Positions 1-6,700 of a stretch of DNA of 44,737 nt are shown one piece after another. This stretch comes from Rhodospirillaceae bacterium (GTDB lineage: Bacteria > Pseudomonadota > Alphaproteobacteria > Rhodospirillales > Casp-alpha2). The position numbers and the translations under genes are program-made. Below the pieces are notes generated by a model that worked only from the letters and a program-made list of their open reading frames with translations, did not search any database and was not told the origin of the DNA. Each line of letters begins with the position of its first letter. Positions within the stretch are counted from its first letter, which is position 1. The stretch covers positions 1 to 44,737 of the forward strand of contig NZRL01000184.1 of the NCBI GenBank assembly GCA_002696205.1, in the 5' to 3' direction.

Positions 1-79
1 GGCGAACCGCCGAGCCGTCTTCCGTCGGGCGGGAGTCCTTGACCTGTGAATCGTCATGTCCGCAAAAAGGGCACCGCAT
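1..79 (-). CDS. nrdR: Transcriptional repressor NrdR, N-terminal fragment (runs off the window)
   Basis: Only the first 26 codons lie in the window; the rest continues past position 1. The minus strand from 79 reads [20 protein letters not shown], then DGSAVR. This is the NrdR zinc ribbon, with the first CxxC pair at C3 and C6 and the conserved DSR(P/V)xxDG(S)xxRRR segment. NrdR binds ATP/dATP and represses ribonucleotide reductase genes through NrdR boxes. It lies 102 bases downstream of glyA on the same strand, an arrangement common in alphaproteobacteria and probably one transcript with rpiB and glyA. The identification rests on the first 26 residues, which are very characteristic. Confidence 0.92.
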   Translation of the reverse strand, partial: MRCPFCGHDDSQVKDSRPTEDGSAVR

Positions 80-181
80 CTGTCGTTTTCTCCCCAGTTC
101 CCCTGAGCGCCGGCGGGGTGATCCCCCTGCCCGGCATCAATATCTTGTGCGTCTTTTTACCGCCCGGTTCTAAACAAGCCG

Positions 182-1495
182 TTACCGGGTCTCGTAGATC
201 GGGAAATCGGCGCAAAGCTTGCCGACGGCTTCCGCCGCCGCCTGCTCGGCCGCCGAATTGTCGTCCGGATTGGCGGCCAGACCGTCCAGCACGTCGGCGA
301 TCAGGTTGCCGATCTGCTTGAATTCGTCGGTGCCAAAGCCCCGCGTCGTGCCCGCCGGGGTGCCGAGCCGCACGCCCGAGGTCACCGTCGGCTTTTCCGG
401 ATCGAACGGCACGCCGTTCTTGTTGCTGGTCATGCGGGCGTTTTCCATGGCGGCCTCGGCCTTGTCGCCGGTCAGCCCCTTGGAGCGCAGATCGACCAGC
501 ATCAGATGCGTGTCAGTGCCGCCGGCAACGATGTCGAAGCCGCGCGAGATCAGGGTATCGGCCAGGACACGGGCGTTATCGACGACGCGCTGGGAATACT
601 CCTTGAACTCGGGCCGCAGCGCTTCACCGAAAGCCACGGCCTTGGCGGCGATGACGTGCATCAGCGGCCCGCCCTGCAGGCCCGGGAACACGGCCGAATT
701 GATCTTCTTGGCGATCGCTTCGTCGTTGGTCAGGATCATGCCGCCGCGCGGCCCGCGCAGCGTCTTGTGCGTGGTCGTCGTCGCGATATCGGCATAGGGG
801 AACGGGCTGGGGTGCACACCGGCCGCGACCAGACCCGCGAAATGGGCCATGTCGACCATCATCAGCGCGCCGACCTTGTCGCAGATTTCGCGGAATTTCG
901 GGAAATCCAGGGTCCGGGGATAGGCAGAACCGCCGGCGATGATCATCTTCGGCTTGTGCTTGAGGGCCAGTTCCTCGACCTCGTCGAAATCGACGCGGGC
1001 GTCCTGTTTACGCACGCCGTACTGCACGGCGTCGAACCATTTGCCGGACATGGCGGGCGGCGCGCCATGGGTCAGGTGCCCGCCGGCGGCGAGGGACATG
1101 CCCATGATGCATTCGTCAGGCTTGATCAGGGCCAGCATGACGGCGCCGTTGGCCTGCGCGCCCGAATGGGGCTGCACATTGACGAAACCGCAGTTGAACA
1201 GCTTCTTGGCGCGCTCGATCGCCAGGCTTTCCGCGACGTCCACATGCTCGCAACCGCCGTAGTAGCGCCGACCGGGATAACCCTCGGCGTACTTGTTGGT
1301 CATGATCCCGCCCTGTGCCTCGAGGACCGCGCGGGAGACGATGTTTTCCGAAGCGATCAACTCGATCTTGTCCTGCTGGCGGGCCAGTTCGGCGCGCTCG
1401 GCGGCATAAAGCTCGGGATCGGTCTCCGAAAGCGGGCTTTCGAAAAAGCGGTTGAGCGAGGGGTCCGCGTATTTAGGGGTATTTGCGTCGGGCAT
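182..1495 (-). CDS. glyA: Serine hydroxymethyltransferase
   Basis: This cytosolic PLP enzyme interconverts serine and tetrahydrofolate with glycine and 5,10-methylene-THF, the main source of one-carbon units. The 437-residue product has the usual family length. Visible landmarks are the N-terminal [11 protein letters not shown] block, [17 protein letters not shown] (about residues 67-83), the [10 protein letters not shown] segment and the PLP-lysine motif [14 protein letters not shown] with K244. The C-terminal part carries the conserved [17 protein letters not shown] stretch. The start is ATG at 1495, with an AAGGA element about ten bases upstream. It follows rpiB by 86 bases and precedes nrdR, so a shared transcript is likely. 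Nothing is missing or unusual. Confidence 0.98.
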   Translation of the reverse strand: MPDANTPKYADPSLNRFFESPLSETDPELYAAERAELARQQDKIELIASENIVSRAVLEAQGGIMTNKYAEGYPGRRYYGGCEHVDVAESLAIERAKKLFNCGFVNVQPHSGAQANGAVMLALIKPDECIMGMSLAAGGHLTHGAPPAMSGKWFDAVQYGVRKQDARVDFDEVEELALKHKPKMIIAGGSAYPRTLDFPKFREICDKVGALMMVDMAHFAGLVAAGVHPSPFPYADIATTTTHKTLRGPRGGMILTNDEAIAKKINSAVFPGLQGGPLMHVIAAKAVAFGEALRPEFKEYSQRVVDNARVLADTLISRGFDIVAGGTDTHLMLVDLRSKGLTGDKAEAAMENARMTSNKNGVPFDPEKPTVTSGVRLGTPAGTTRGFGTDEFKQIGNLIADVLDGLAANPDDNSAAEQAAAEAVGKLCADFPIYETR

Positions 1496-1581
1496 ATCGT
1501 TGAACGTCCTTAAGTTCGAAATTCGAGGTCAGCGCCCGGGCGTCGTCGCCGTCGGGCGGGGTTCGGTGCGGTCGGCGGCGC

Positions 1582-2025
1582 TTAGGCCGGCGACGACAGC
1601 TTGTCGACGCGCCGCCCGTGGCGGCCGCCTTCGAAGTCGGTTTCCAGGAACGCCTTAAGGCAATCCTTGGCGGTTTCGGGGCCGATCATGCGGCCCCCGA
1701 AGCAGATCACGTTGGCGTCGTTGTGCTGGCGGCACATACGCGCCCCCAAGGCATCGTGGATCAACGCCGCGCGGACTTCCGGGTAGCGGTTGGCGGCGAT
1801 GGAGATGCCGATGCCGGAACCGCAGACCAGAACCCCCTGCTCCGCCCGGCCGTCGCGGATGGCCTGGGCCATGGCAAAGCCGAAATCCGGGTAATCCACG
1901 GAGTCTTCGGAATTGGTCCCGAGGTCCAGAACCTCATGGCCCATATCACTAAGTTGCTGCTGCAATTCGCTTTTAAGGGCAAAGCCTGCATGATCGCAGG
2001 CAATCGCGATGGGTTTGGCGCTCAC
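1582..2025 (-). CDS. rpiB: Ribose-5-phosphate isomerase B
   Basis: This RpiB/LacAB-family sugar-phosphate isomerase interconverts ribose 5-phosphate and ribulose 5-phosphate in the pentose phosphate pathway. The 147-residue sequence begins with the ACDHAGFALK motif (D11 and H12, substrate handling) and has VLVCGSGIGISIAANR with the catalytic C68. HNDANVICFGGRMIG is also typical. The reading frame starts at GTG 2025; no in-frame ATG precedes the conserved DHAG block, so a GTG start is needed. It is first of rpiB-glyA-nrdR on the minus strand. Supply of ribose phosphate, one-carbon units and the ribonucleotide-reductase regulator together fits nucleotide synthesis, but that grouping is inference. 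Confidence 0.96.
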   Translation of the reverse strand: MSAKPIAIACDHAGFALKSELQQQLSDMGHEVLDLGTNSEDSVDYPDFGFAMAQAIRDGRAEQGVLVCGSGIGISIAANRYPEVRAALIHDALGARMCRQHNDANVICFGGRMIGPETAKDCLKAFLETDFEGGRHGRRVDKLSSPA

Positions 2026-2213
2026 GGGGGCTCACCGTTACTGTTGGGGTCTGCGTTCGTCCGGCGGCAGTGATACCACATCTCGATTTTCGCCGCCATA
2101 CGAACACAAGGGCTTCACGTCGATCCAGATGTTGAAAACTGCCGGTTTCGGGAATTCAAATGAAAGAACGGGGCACGGAAATCAAGCGATGAATTGTCCG
2201 GGAACAAACCGTC

Positions 2214-2459
2214 TCAGGCCAGCAGGTCGGTGCGCCCCGGCCGTCCCGTGGTTCGTGCCTGTGCGCGGCGTTTGCGCAAAACGTATTTCAGCTTTCGCAC
2301 CGCCAGACGTTCGATCATCGGCTGGGAATAGGTGGCATCGCAGACGGACACGACCTCGACCCCGGTAATCGGATCGATGGCGTTGACCCGGACGTACCGG
2401 CCCCGCGGGTGGAACTCGAACAACACTTCCGGCAGGTAAACGTCGTCGTCCTTGGCCAT
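2214..2459 (-). CDS. DUF6898 family protein, function unknown
   Basis: A small 81-residue protein whose core, EVLFEFHPRGRYVRVNAIDPITGVEV followed by a short helix-like region and KLKYVLRK, matches what I recall of the alphaproteobacterial DUF6898 family. No function is known to me. It has no signal peptide, membrane segment or cysteine pair. The strongly charged C-terminus (RKRRAQARTTGRPGR) could touch nucleic acid, but that is speculation. The start is ATG 2459, with AAGGA seven bases upstream and a stable hairpin just before that. It is 188 bases upstream of rpiB on the same strand and divergent from hemB. The family name is from memory and should be treated as moderately sure. Confidence 0.75.
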   Translation of the reverse strand: MAKDDDVYLPEVLFEFHPRGRYVRVNAIDPITGVEVVSVCDATYSQPMIERLAVRKLKYVLRKRRAQARTTGRPGRTDLLA

Positions 2460-2470
2460 TCATCGTCCTT

Positions 2471-2490
2471 GCCCGGCCTTTTCGCCGGGC
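2471..2490 (-). promoter_or_regulatory. Hairpin in the leader of the DUF6898 gene
   Basis: On the minus strand GCCCGGC and GCCGGGC form perfect 7-base arms around a 6-base GAAAAG loop. The hairpin ends one base before the AAGGA ribosome-binding element, so it could affect translation initiation. No T-run follows, so it is not a classical terminator. Confidence 0.45.
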
Positions 2491-2653
2491 GCCCCGGTCG
2501 GCGGGTGGGGGCCGCCCCGGTTTGGGTGCATCTCCGATCCAGGGAACAATATTTCTTAGCAACCATCAAGGCAGAGTGCGCGCGGGCCGTTCCGGCCCCA
2601 GTGACGCAAGGAAATCGCGAGACCCGTTGACTTTCGCCGATCCCGGGGGGATT

Positions 2654-3679
2654 TTGACGGCGTCACATCAACCCTGGGACGATCCAACCTTGGCCACATT
2701 TCCCCGCAAACGCATGCGCCGCAACCGTCAGGCACCCTGGATCCGTCGTCTGGTGGCGGAAAACGTGCTGACCGCCGACGACCTGATCTGGCCGGTCTTC
2801 GTCGTGGACGGCGAGAACAAACGCGAGCCCGTGCCGTCCATGCCCGGGGTTGACCGGCTGTCCATCGATTTGCTGGTTCCCGCCGTGGCGGAGGCCCGCG
2901 ACCTGGGTATTCCGGCGATTGCGATTTTTCCCTATACGGACGAGACACTGAAAACGCCGGACGCCCGCGAAGCCTACAACCCGGACAATCTGGTCTGCCG
3001 CGCCGTGCGCGCCGTGAAGGCGCAGGTGCCGGAGGTCGGCATCATCTGCGACGTGGCGCTCGACCCCTTCAATTCCGACGGCCATGACGGCCTTGTCCGG
3101 GACGGCGTGATCCTCAACGACGAAACCGTGGAGATCCTGGTCAAACAATCCCTGGTTCAGGCCGAGGCCGGCTGCGACATCATCGCGCCCTCGGACATGA
3201 TGGACGGGCGGATCGCGGCGATCCGCGACGGCCTCGACGGCGGCGGGTTCCAAAACGTCTGCGTCATGTCCTACGCCGCGAAGTATGCGTCCGGTTACTA
3301 CGGGCCGTTCCGCGACGCGGTCGGCTCCTCCGGCGCGCTCAAGGGCGACAAGGCGACCTATCAAATGAACCCGGCCAATGTGGACGAAGCATTCTGGGAA
3401 GTCGCGTTGGACGTCGGCGAAGGCGCCGACATGGTCATGGTCAAGCCCGGCCTGCCCTATCTGGACGTCGTCCGGATGGTGAAGGAGAAGTACATGATGC
3501 CGACCTTCGCCTATAACGTTTCGGGCGAATACGCCATGCTGCGCGGCGCCGGCGACGCGGGCTGGATCGATTACGACAAGGTGATGATGGAGACCCTGGT
3601 GTCGTTCAAGCGCGCGGGTGCCGACGGCGTCCTGACCTATATGGCCCTCGACGCGGCGAAGCTGTTGAAAAAGATCTAG
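2654..3679 (+). CDS. hemB: Delta-aminolevulinic acid dehydratase (porphobilinogen synthase)
   Basis: HemB condenses two 5-aminolevulinate molecules to porphobilinogen in tetrapyrrole synthesis. The catalytic region IIAPSDMMDGRIAAIRDGLD and the Schiff-base lysine region MSYAAKYASGYYGPFRDA are intact, as is MVMVKPGLPYLD. The metal site reads CDVALDPFNSDGHDG, the aspartate-type site of magnesium-dependent HemB, rather than the cysteine-rich zinc site of E. coli. The reading frame is open to 2522, but family length (about 330-340 residues) favours a downstream start. No ATG fits, so TTG 2654 (341 residues, after GGGGGG) or TTG 2690 (329 residues) is likely. It stands alone on the plus strand, convergent with cheW. 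Confidence 0.95.
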   Translation: MTASHQPWDDPTLATFPRKRMRRNRQAPWIRRLVAENVLTADDLIWPVFVVDGENKREPVPSMPGVDRLSIDLLVPAVAEARDLGIPAIAIFPYTDETLKTPDAREAYNPDNLVCRAVRAVKAQVPEVGIICDVALDPFNSDGHDGLVRDGVILNDETVEILVKQSLVQAEAGCDIIAPSDMMDGRIAAIRDGLDGGGFQNVCVMSYAAKYASGYYGPFRDAVGSSGALKGDKATYQMNPANVDEAFWEVALDVGEGADMVMVKPGLPYLDVVRMVKEKYMMPTFAYNVSGEYAMLRGAGDAGWIDYDKVMMETLVSFKRAGADGVLTYMALDAAKLLKKI

Positions 3680-3700
3680 AGGCCAGGCCCCGTTCGCGGA

Positions 3701-4216
3701 CTAGAGCCGCGCCCGGATGTTCAGCAGACGGTTGACGTCCAACACGACCATCAATTCACCCTCCAGCCGGTAGACACCGACCGAGAACTCGCGCCACACG
3801 GGATCGAGGGTCGCGGGATTGCGTTCGTACAACTCGTTGGACAGGCTGACCACGTCGCCGATGCTGTCGACCAGCAGGGTGTAAAGTTCGTGGTCCTGTT
3901 CGACCGTCACGCCCATGGCTTCGGCGGAGGTTTCCTTCGCCGCCGGCAGGCCCAGACGAACGCGTACGTCGATCACGGTGACGATGCGGCCGCGCAGGTT
4001 GATGGAGCCGCGCACTTCCGGCGGCGCCAGCGGGATCGAGGCGATACGGTCCGGGGTCAGGATGTCCTGGACCATCAGCACCGGGATGCCGAACAACTGG
4101 TTCTTGACCCGGAAAGAGACGAAATCGTCGAGATCCTCGCCCGGATGGGTGGCAAGGTTGTGGGTTTCCGCTTCACGCAGGGCCCGGGACGAGTTCGTGG
4201 TCTGAATTTCCGTCAT
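3701..4216 (-). CDS. cheW: CheW-type chemotaxis coupling protein
   Basis: A 171-residue CheW-domain protein. CheW couples methyl-accepting receptors to the histidine kinase CheA in the inner-membrane signalling array. The domain starts at about residue 28 (DDFVSFRVKNQLFGIPVLMVQDIL) and contains the typical RGSINLRGRIVTVIDVRVRLGLP strand pair; it ends with VVLDVNRLLN. A roughly 27-residue N-terminal extension precedes the domain. The open frame extends to 4423, but ATG 4216 has GGAG eight bases upstream and fits the family. A consensus-like promoter lies 76 bases upstream. No cheA, cheY or receptor gene is next to it, so it is an orphan coupling protein; motAB lies 8 kb away. Confidence 0.92.
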   Translation of the reverse strand: MTEIQTTNSSRALREAETHNLATHPGEDLDDFVSFRVKNQLFGIPVLMVQDILTPDRIASIPLAPPEVRGSINLRGRIVTVIDVRVRLGLPAAKETSAEAMGVTVEQDHELYTLLVDSIGDVVSLSNELYERNPATLDPVWREFSVGVYRLEGELMVVLDVNRLLNIRARL

Positions 4217-4291
4217 GTCGAACGCTCCAGTCGTTGCAGCTGTTCGCGATCGGAAACCACGGGCGATCCCGTCCGACGCGAAGGTGAACGC

Positions 4292-4320
4292 ATAGTATTC
4301 GGCGACGGCGGCCGTTTCAA
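4292..4320 (-). promoter_or_regulatory. Sigma-70-type promoter for cheW
   Basis: Minus strand: -35 TTGAAA (4320-4315), 17-base spacer, -10 TACTAT (4297-4292). The predicted transcription start is near 4285, leaving a leader of about 69 bases before the chosen cheW start at 4216. This also supports that downstream start over the longer open frame. Confidence 0.65.
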
Positions 4321-4407
4321 TACAGACAAAGGTATGTGGTGGTTGGAAAAAACGGCGTGGCCCCCGGGGGTTGGAGAAACCGGTTCGGGGCCGGACTGAA
4401 AGCGGAG

Positions 4408-5250
4408 TTAGGCCGCCAGCCAACCCGCGATCAGGTCCAGCTGATCCGTGGCCATCAACGCCGGGGCATGTCCGACGCCCGGGATTTCATGGGCCGTGAC
4501 CGCGGGCCCCCTGCCCTGCATTTCGGCCAAGGTCTCGGCGCGCAGCAGGTCCGATTCCGCGCCCCGGATCACGGTCACCGGGCACTGCACGGCGTCCCAG
4601 ACGGGCCAGAGGACCATGTCCTCGCCGACGACCGAGGCAAACGGCTTGGCGATACCCGGATCGTATTTCAGGGCGATGCGGCCATTGGATTGCTCCGCCA
4701 TGCTGTGTTTCGTCAGATGTGCCCATTGGCCGTCGGTCAGCGGACCGAACGGTGCGTGGACGGTGCGCAGATAGCTCTCGGCCTCTGCCATGTCGGCGAA
4801 ATCGGGGGCACCCCCCACGTAATCGGCGATCCGTTGCAGTGATTCCTTGGAAATCACCGGTCCGGCGTCGTTCATCAGAAGCCTCTCCACCGGTGTATTC
4901 CCGGCGGCGGCGGCGAACATGCCGAGCAAGGCCCCCATGGAGGTGCCCAGCCAGGCGACCTTGTCGACGTCCAACCGCGCGATCAGCGCCGTCAGGTCGG
5001 CCAGGTATTGCGGCGTACCGTAGAGATCCGGATTTGCGAGGCGCCCGCTTTCGCCGCGCCCCACCACGTCGGGGCAAACCACCCGCCAGGTGTCACAGAA
5101 CCGTTCGGCGACGGCGTCGAAGTCACGGCCGTTGCGGGTCAGCCCGTGGACGCAGAGAAGCACCGGCCCGTCCGCCGGTCCCCATTCCCAATAGACGACG
5201 TCGTGAAAGGCCCCGGCGGCGGAAAGGCCGCGAAAGGATTTGCGCTGCAT
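4408..5250 (-). CDS. Alpha/beta-fold hydrolase
   Basis: A 280-residue alpha/beta hydrolase of the proline-iminopeptidase/esterase-like superfamily. It has the oxyanion loop LLCVHGLTRNGRDFD, the DVVGRGESG turn, a nucleophile elbow GTSMGALLG with S104, and a C-terminal catalytic histidine in PGVGHAPAL; the acid is probably the aspartate in IRGAESDLL. There is no signal peptide, so it is cytosolic. Substrate cannot be told from sequence. ATG 5250 was chosen because AGGAG lies nine bases upstream; another ATG at 5259 sits directly on that element. It follows the CoA-transferase gene by 43 bases on the same strand, so the two may share a transcript. A second hydrolase with very similar layout lies at 37829-38695. 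Confidence 0.88.
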   Translation of the reverse strand: MQRKSFRGLSAAGAFHDVVYWEWGPADGPVLLCVHGLTRNGRDFDAVAERFCDTWRVVCPDVVGRGESGRLANPDLYGTPQYLADLTALIARLDVDKVAWLGTSMGALLGMFAAAAGNTPVERLLMNDAGPVISKESLQRIADYVGGAPDFADMAEAESYLRTVHAPFGPLTDGQWAHLTKHSMAEQSNGRIALKYDPGIAKPFASVVGEDMVLWPVWDAVQCPVTVIRGAESDLLRAETLAEMQGRGPAVTAHEIPGVGHAPALMATDQLDLIAGWLAA

Positions 5251-5293
5251 GTCCGGCATCTCCTTCCCGCCCTTCCGTTCCGCCGATTGGGCG

Positions 5294-6511
5294 CTAGATC
5301 ACGCCGCGGTCGCGCAGCTTGGAAATTTCATCCGAGCCAATACCCAGAACCTCGCCCAGGACGTCATCCGTATGCTGGCCCAGGACGGGCGGCGCATACC
5401 GGTAATCGACCTCGGACTTGGAGAATTTCAGCGGGCTGGCGACCATCTTGACCGGCGCCGTACCCGTGGCCGGGTGCGGCATTTCCAGGTTCATGCCGCG
5501 CGCGTTGAAATGCGGGTCGGCGAAGACCTGGTCCAGGCGGTTGATCGGCCCGCAGGAGACGTTGTTCTTCTCCAGGTTGGTCAGCCAGAATTCCGACGGC
5601 TGCGCCGCGACGATCGGCTTCAACAAGGCGACGATCTCGTCACGGTTGGAAACGCGGGCCGCGTTGGTCGAGAATTTCGGGTCTTCGGCCAGTTCCGGGC
5701 ACCCGGCGACCTGGCAGAACCGCTGGAATTGCCCATCGTTGCCGACGGCCAGAATGATATCGCCGTCCGAAGTCGCGAAGGACTGATACGGCACGATGTT
5801 CGGGTGCGCATTGCCCAGACGCGGCGGGTTCTGGCCGGTCGCCAGGTAGTTCGCACCCTGGATCGACAGGATCGCCGCGGTGGTGTCCAGCATGCCGATA
5901 TCGATGTGCTGGCCTTCGCCGGTGACCTCACGATGACGCAGGGCCGCGTTGATGGCGACGGCGGCGTACATGCCGGCGATCAGATCGGAAATCGGGATGC
6001 CGGCCTTCTGCGGCGGGCCATCCGGCTCGCCCGTGGTGCTCATGAAGCCGCCCATGCCCTGGATCAGCACGTCGTAGCCCGGGCGTTTGGCATAAGGCCC
6101 CGTGTGTCCGAAACCGGTCACCGAGCAATAGACCAGACCGGGGTTGTCGTCTTTCAACTGGTCATAGCCCAGGCCGTATTTGGCGAGGCCGCCCGTCTTG
6201 AAGTTTTCCGCCAGCACGTCCGACTTGGCGATCATCCGTTTGGCGATGTCGACGCCTTCGGGCTTGGTCAGGTCCAGGGTGATCGACCGCTTATTGCGGT
6301 TGGCGCAGGTGAAATAGGCGCTCTGATCCGTGTCCTGACCGTCGCCGTCCTTCAGATAGGGCGGCGCGAAGCCGCGGGTGTCGTCCCCTTTGCCGGGCAT
6401 TTCGACCTTGATGACGTCGGCGCCCAGGTCGCCGAGAATCTGCGTGCAGGAGGGGCCCGCCAGAATGCGGGTCAGATCGAAAACCCGAAGGCCGCTCAAG
6501 GGTCCGGACAT
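5294..6511 (-). CDS. CaiB/BaiF (family III) CoA-transferase
   Basis: This 405-residue class III CoA-transferase moves CoA between carboxylic acids through an aspartyl-CoA thioester. It begins PLSGLRVFDLTRILAGPSCTQ and continues GADVIKVEMPGKGDDTR, both family hallmarks. NRNKRSITLDL (about 71-81) and GYDVLIQGMGGFMSTTGEP (about 145-163) follow. By alignment with formyl-CoA transferase, where the catalytic aspartate sits in a GDS turn, the acid here is D176 in GIPISDLIAGM. Acceptor and donor acids cannot be deduced. ATG 6511 has AAGGAAA upstream and a candidate promoter 111-139 bases further up. It is divergent from the acylase gene and followed by a hydrolase, so a small catabolic transcript is plausible. 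Confidence 0.95.
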   Translation of the reverse strand: MSGPLSGLRVFDLTRILAGPSCTQILGDLGADVIKVEMPGKGDDTRGFAPPYLKDGDGQDTDQSAYFTCANRNKRSITLDLTKPEGVDIAKRMIAKSDVLAENFKTGGLAKYGLGYDQLKDDNPGLVYCSVTGFGHTGPYAKRPGYDVLIQGMGGFMSTTGEPDGPPQKAGIPISDLIAGMYAAVAINAALRHREVTGEGQHIDIGMLDTTAAILSIQGANYLATGQNPPRLGNAHPNIVPYQSFATSDGDIILAVGNDGQFQRFCQVAGCPELAEDPKFSTNAARVSNRDEIVALLKPIVAAQPSEFWLTNLEKNNVSCGPINRLDQVFADPHFNARGMNLEMPHPATGTAPVKMVASPLKFSKSEVDYRYAPPVLGQHTDDVLGEVLGIGSDEISKLRDRGVI

Positions 6512-6621
6512 GAGATATTTCCTTTTGTTGCTGGCCCCTTATTGTGGGCGACAGGCATTGGATGGGAAAGGCCGAGGCCCCCGCCAGAGGAAGGTTCGGC
6601 CCAAGATTCGGTTTCGCGCGA

Positions 6622-6650
6622 TGTATACCCTCAAGCCCCGTTTCCCGCAA
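6622..6650 (-). promoter_or_regulatory. Candidate promoter for the CoA-transferase gene
   Basis: Minus strand: TTGCGG (6650-6645), 17-base spacer, TATACA (6627-6622). The -35 is weak beyond TTG and the -10 shares TATA with consensus. It overlaps the hairpin described at 6635-6669. Confidence 0.4.
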
Positions 6651-6669
6651 TCCGGCGGGGCGATTTTTT
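6635..6669 (+). terminator. Terminator-like hairpin upstream of the acylase gene
   Basis: GCCCCG (6635-6640) pairs with CGGGGC (6656-6661) around a 15-base loop that has further CC/GG pairing, and GATTTTTT follows (6662-6669). On the plus strand this is the form of an intrinsic terminator, yet no plus-strand gene lies close upstream. It sits 32 bases before the acylase start, so attenuation of that gene's leader is a possible role. Confidence 0.4.
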
Positions 6670-6700
6670 CAACCGCCGCCACCGCTCGGCAGACCCCCGC

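Noticed and set aside
1500-1522. TTGAAC and GTTCGAA near the glyA start as another copy of the slt/M23 palindrome
   Set aside because: Spacing and centre differ (eight bases, no AGGC); only half-site likeness.
4340-4407. Possible terminator after the hydrolase gene: CCCCCGGGGG followed by a T-run on the minus strand
   Set aside because: The arms have no loop, and the T-run is separated by about ten bases from any stem I can draw.
5240-6700. The acylase reading frame stays open for 1.46 kb upstream of its likely start, through the antisense of the CoA-transferase gene
   Set aside because: The upstream part has no domain and is the codon-biased reverse of a real gene; the signal peptide at 6701 marks the true start.
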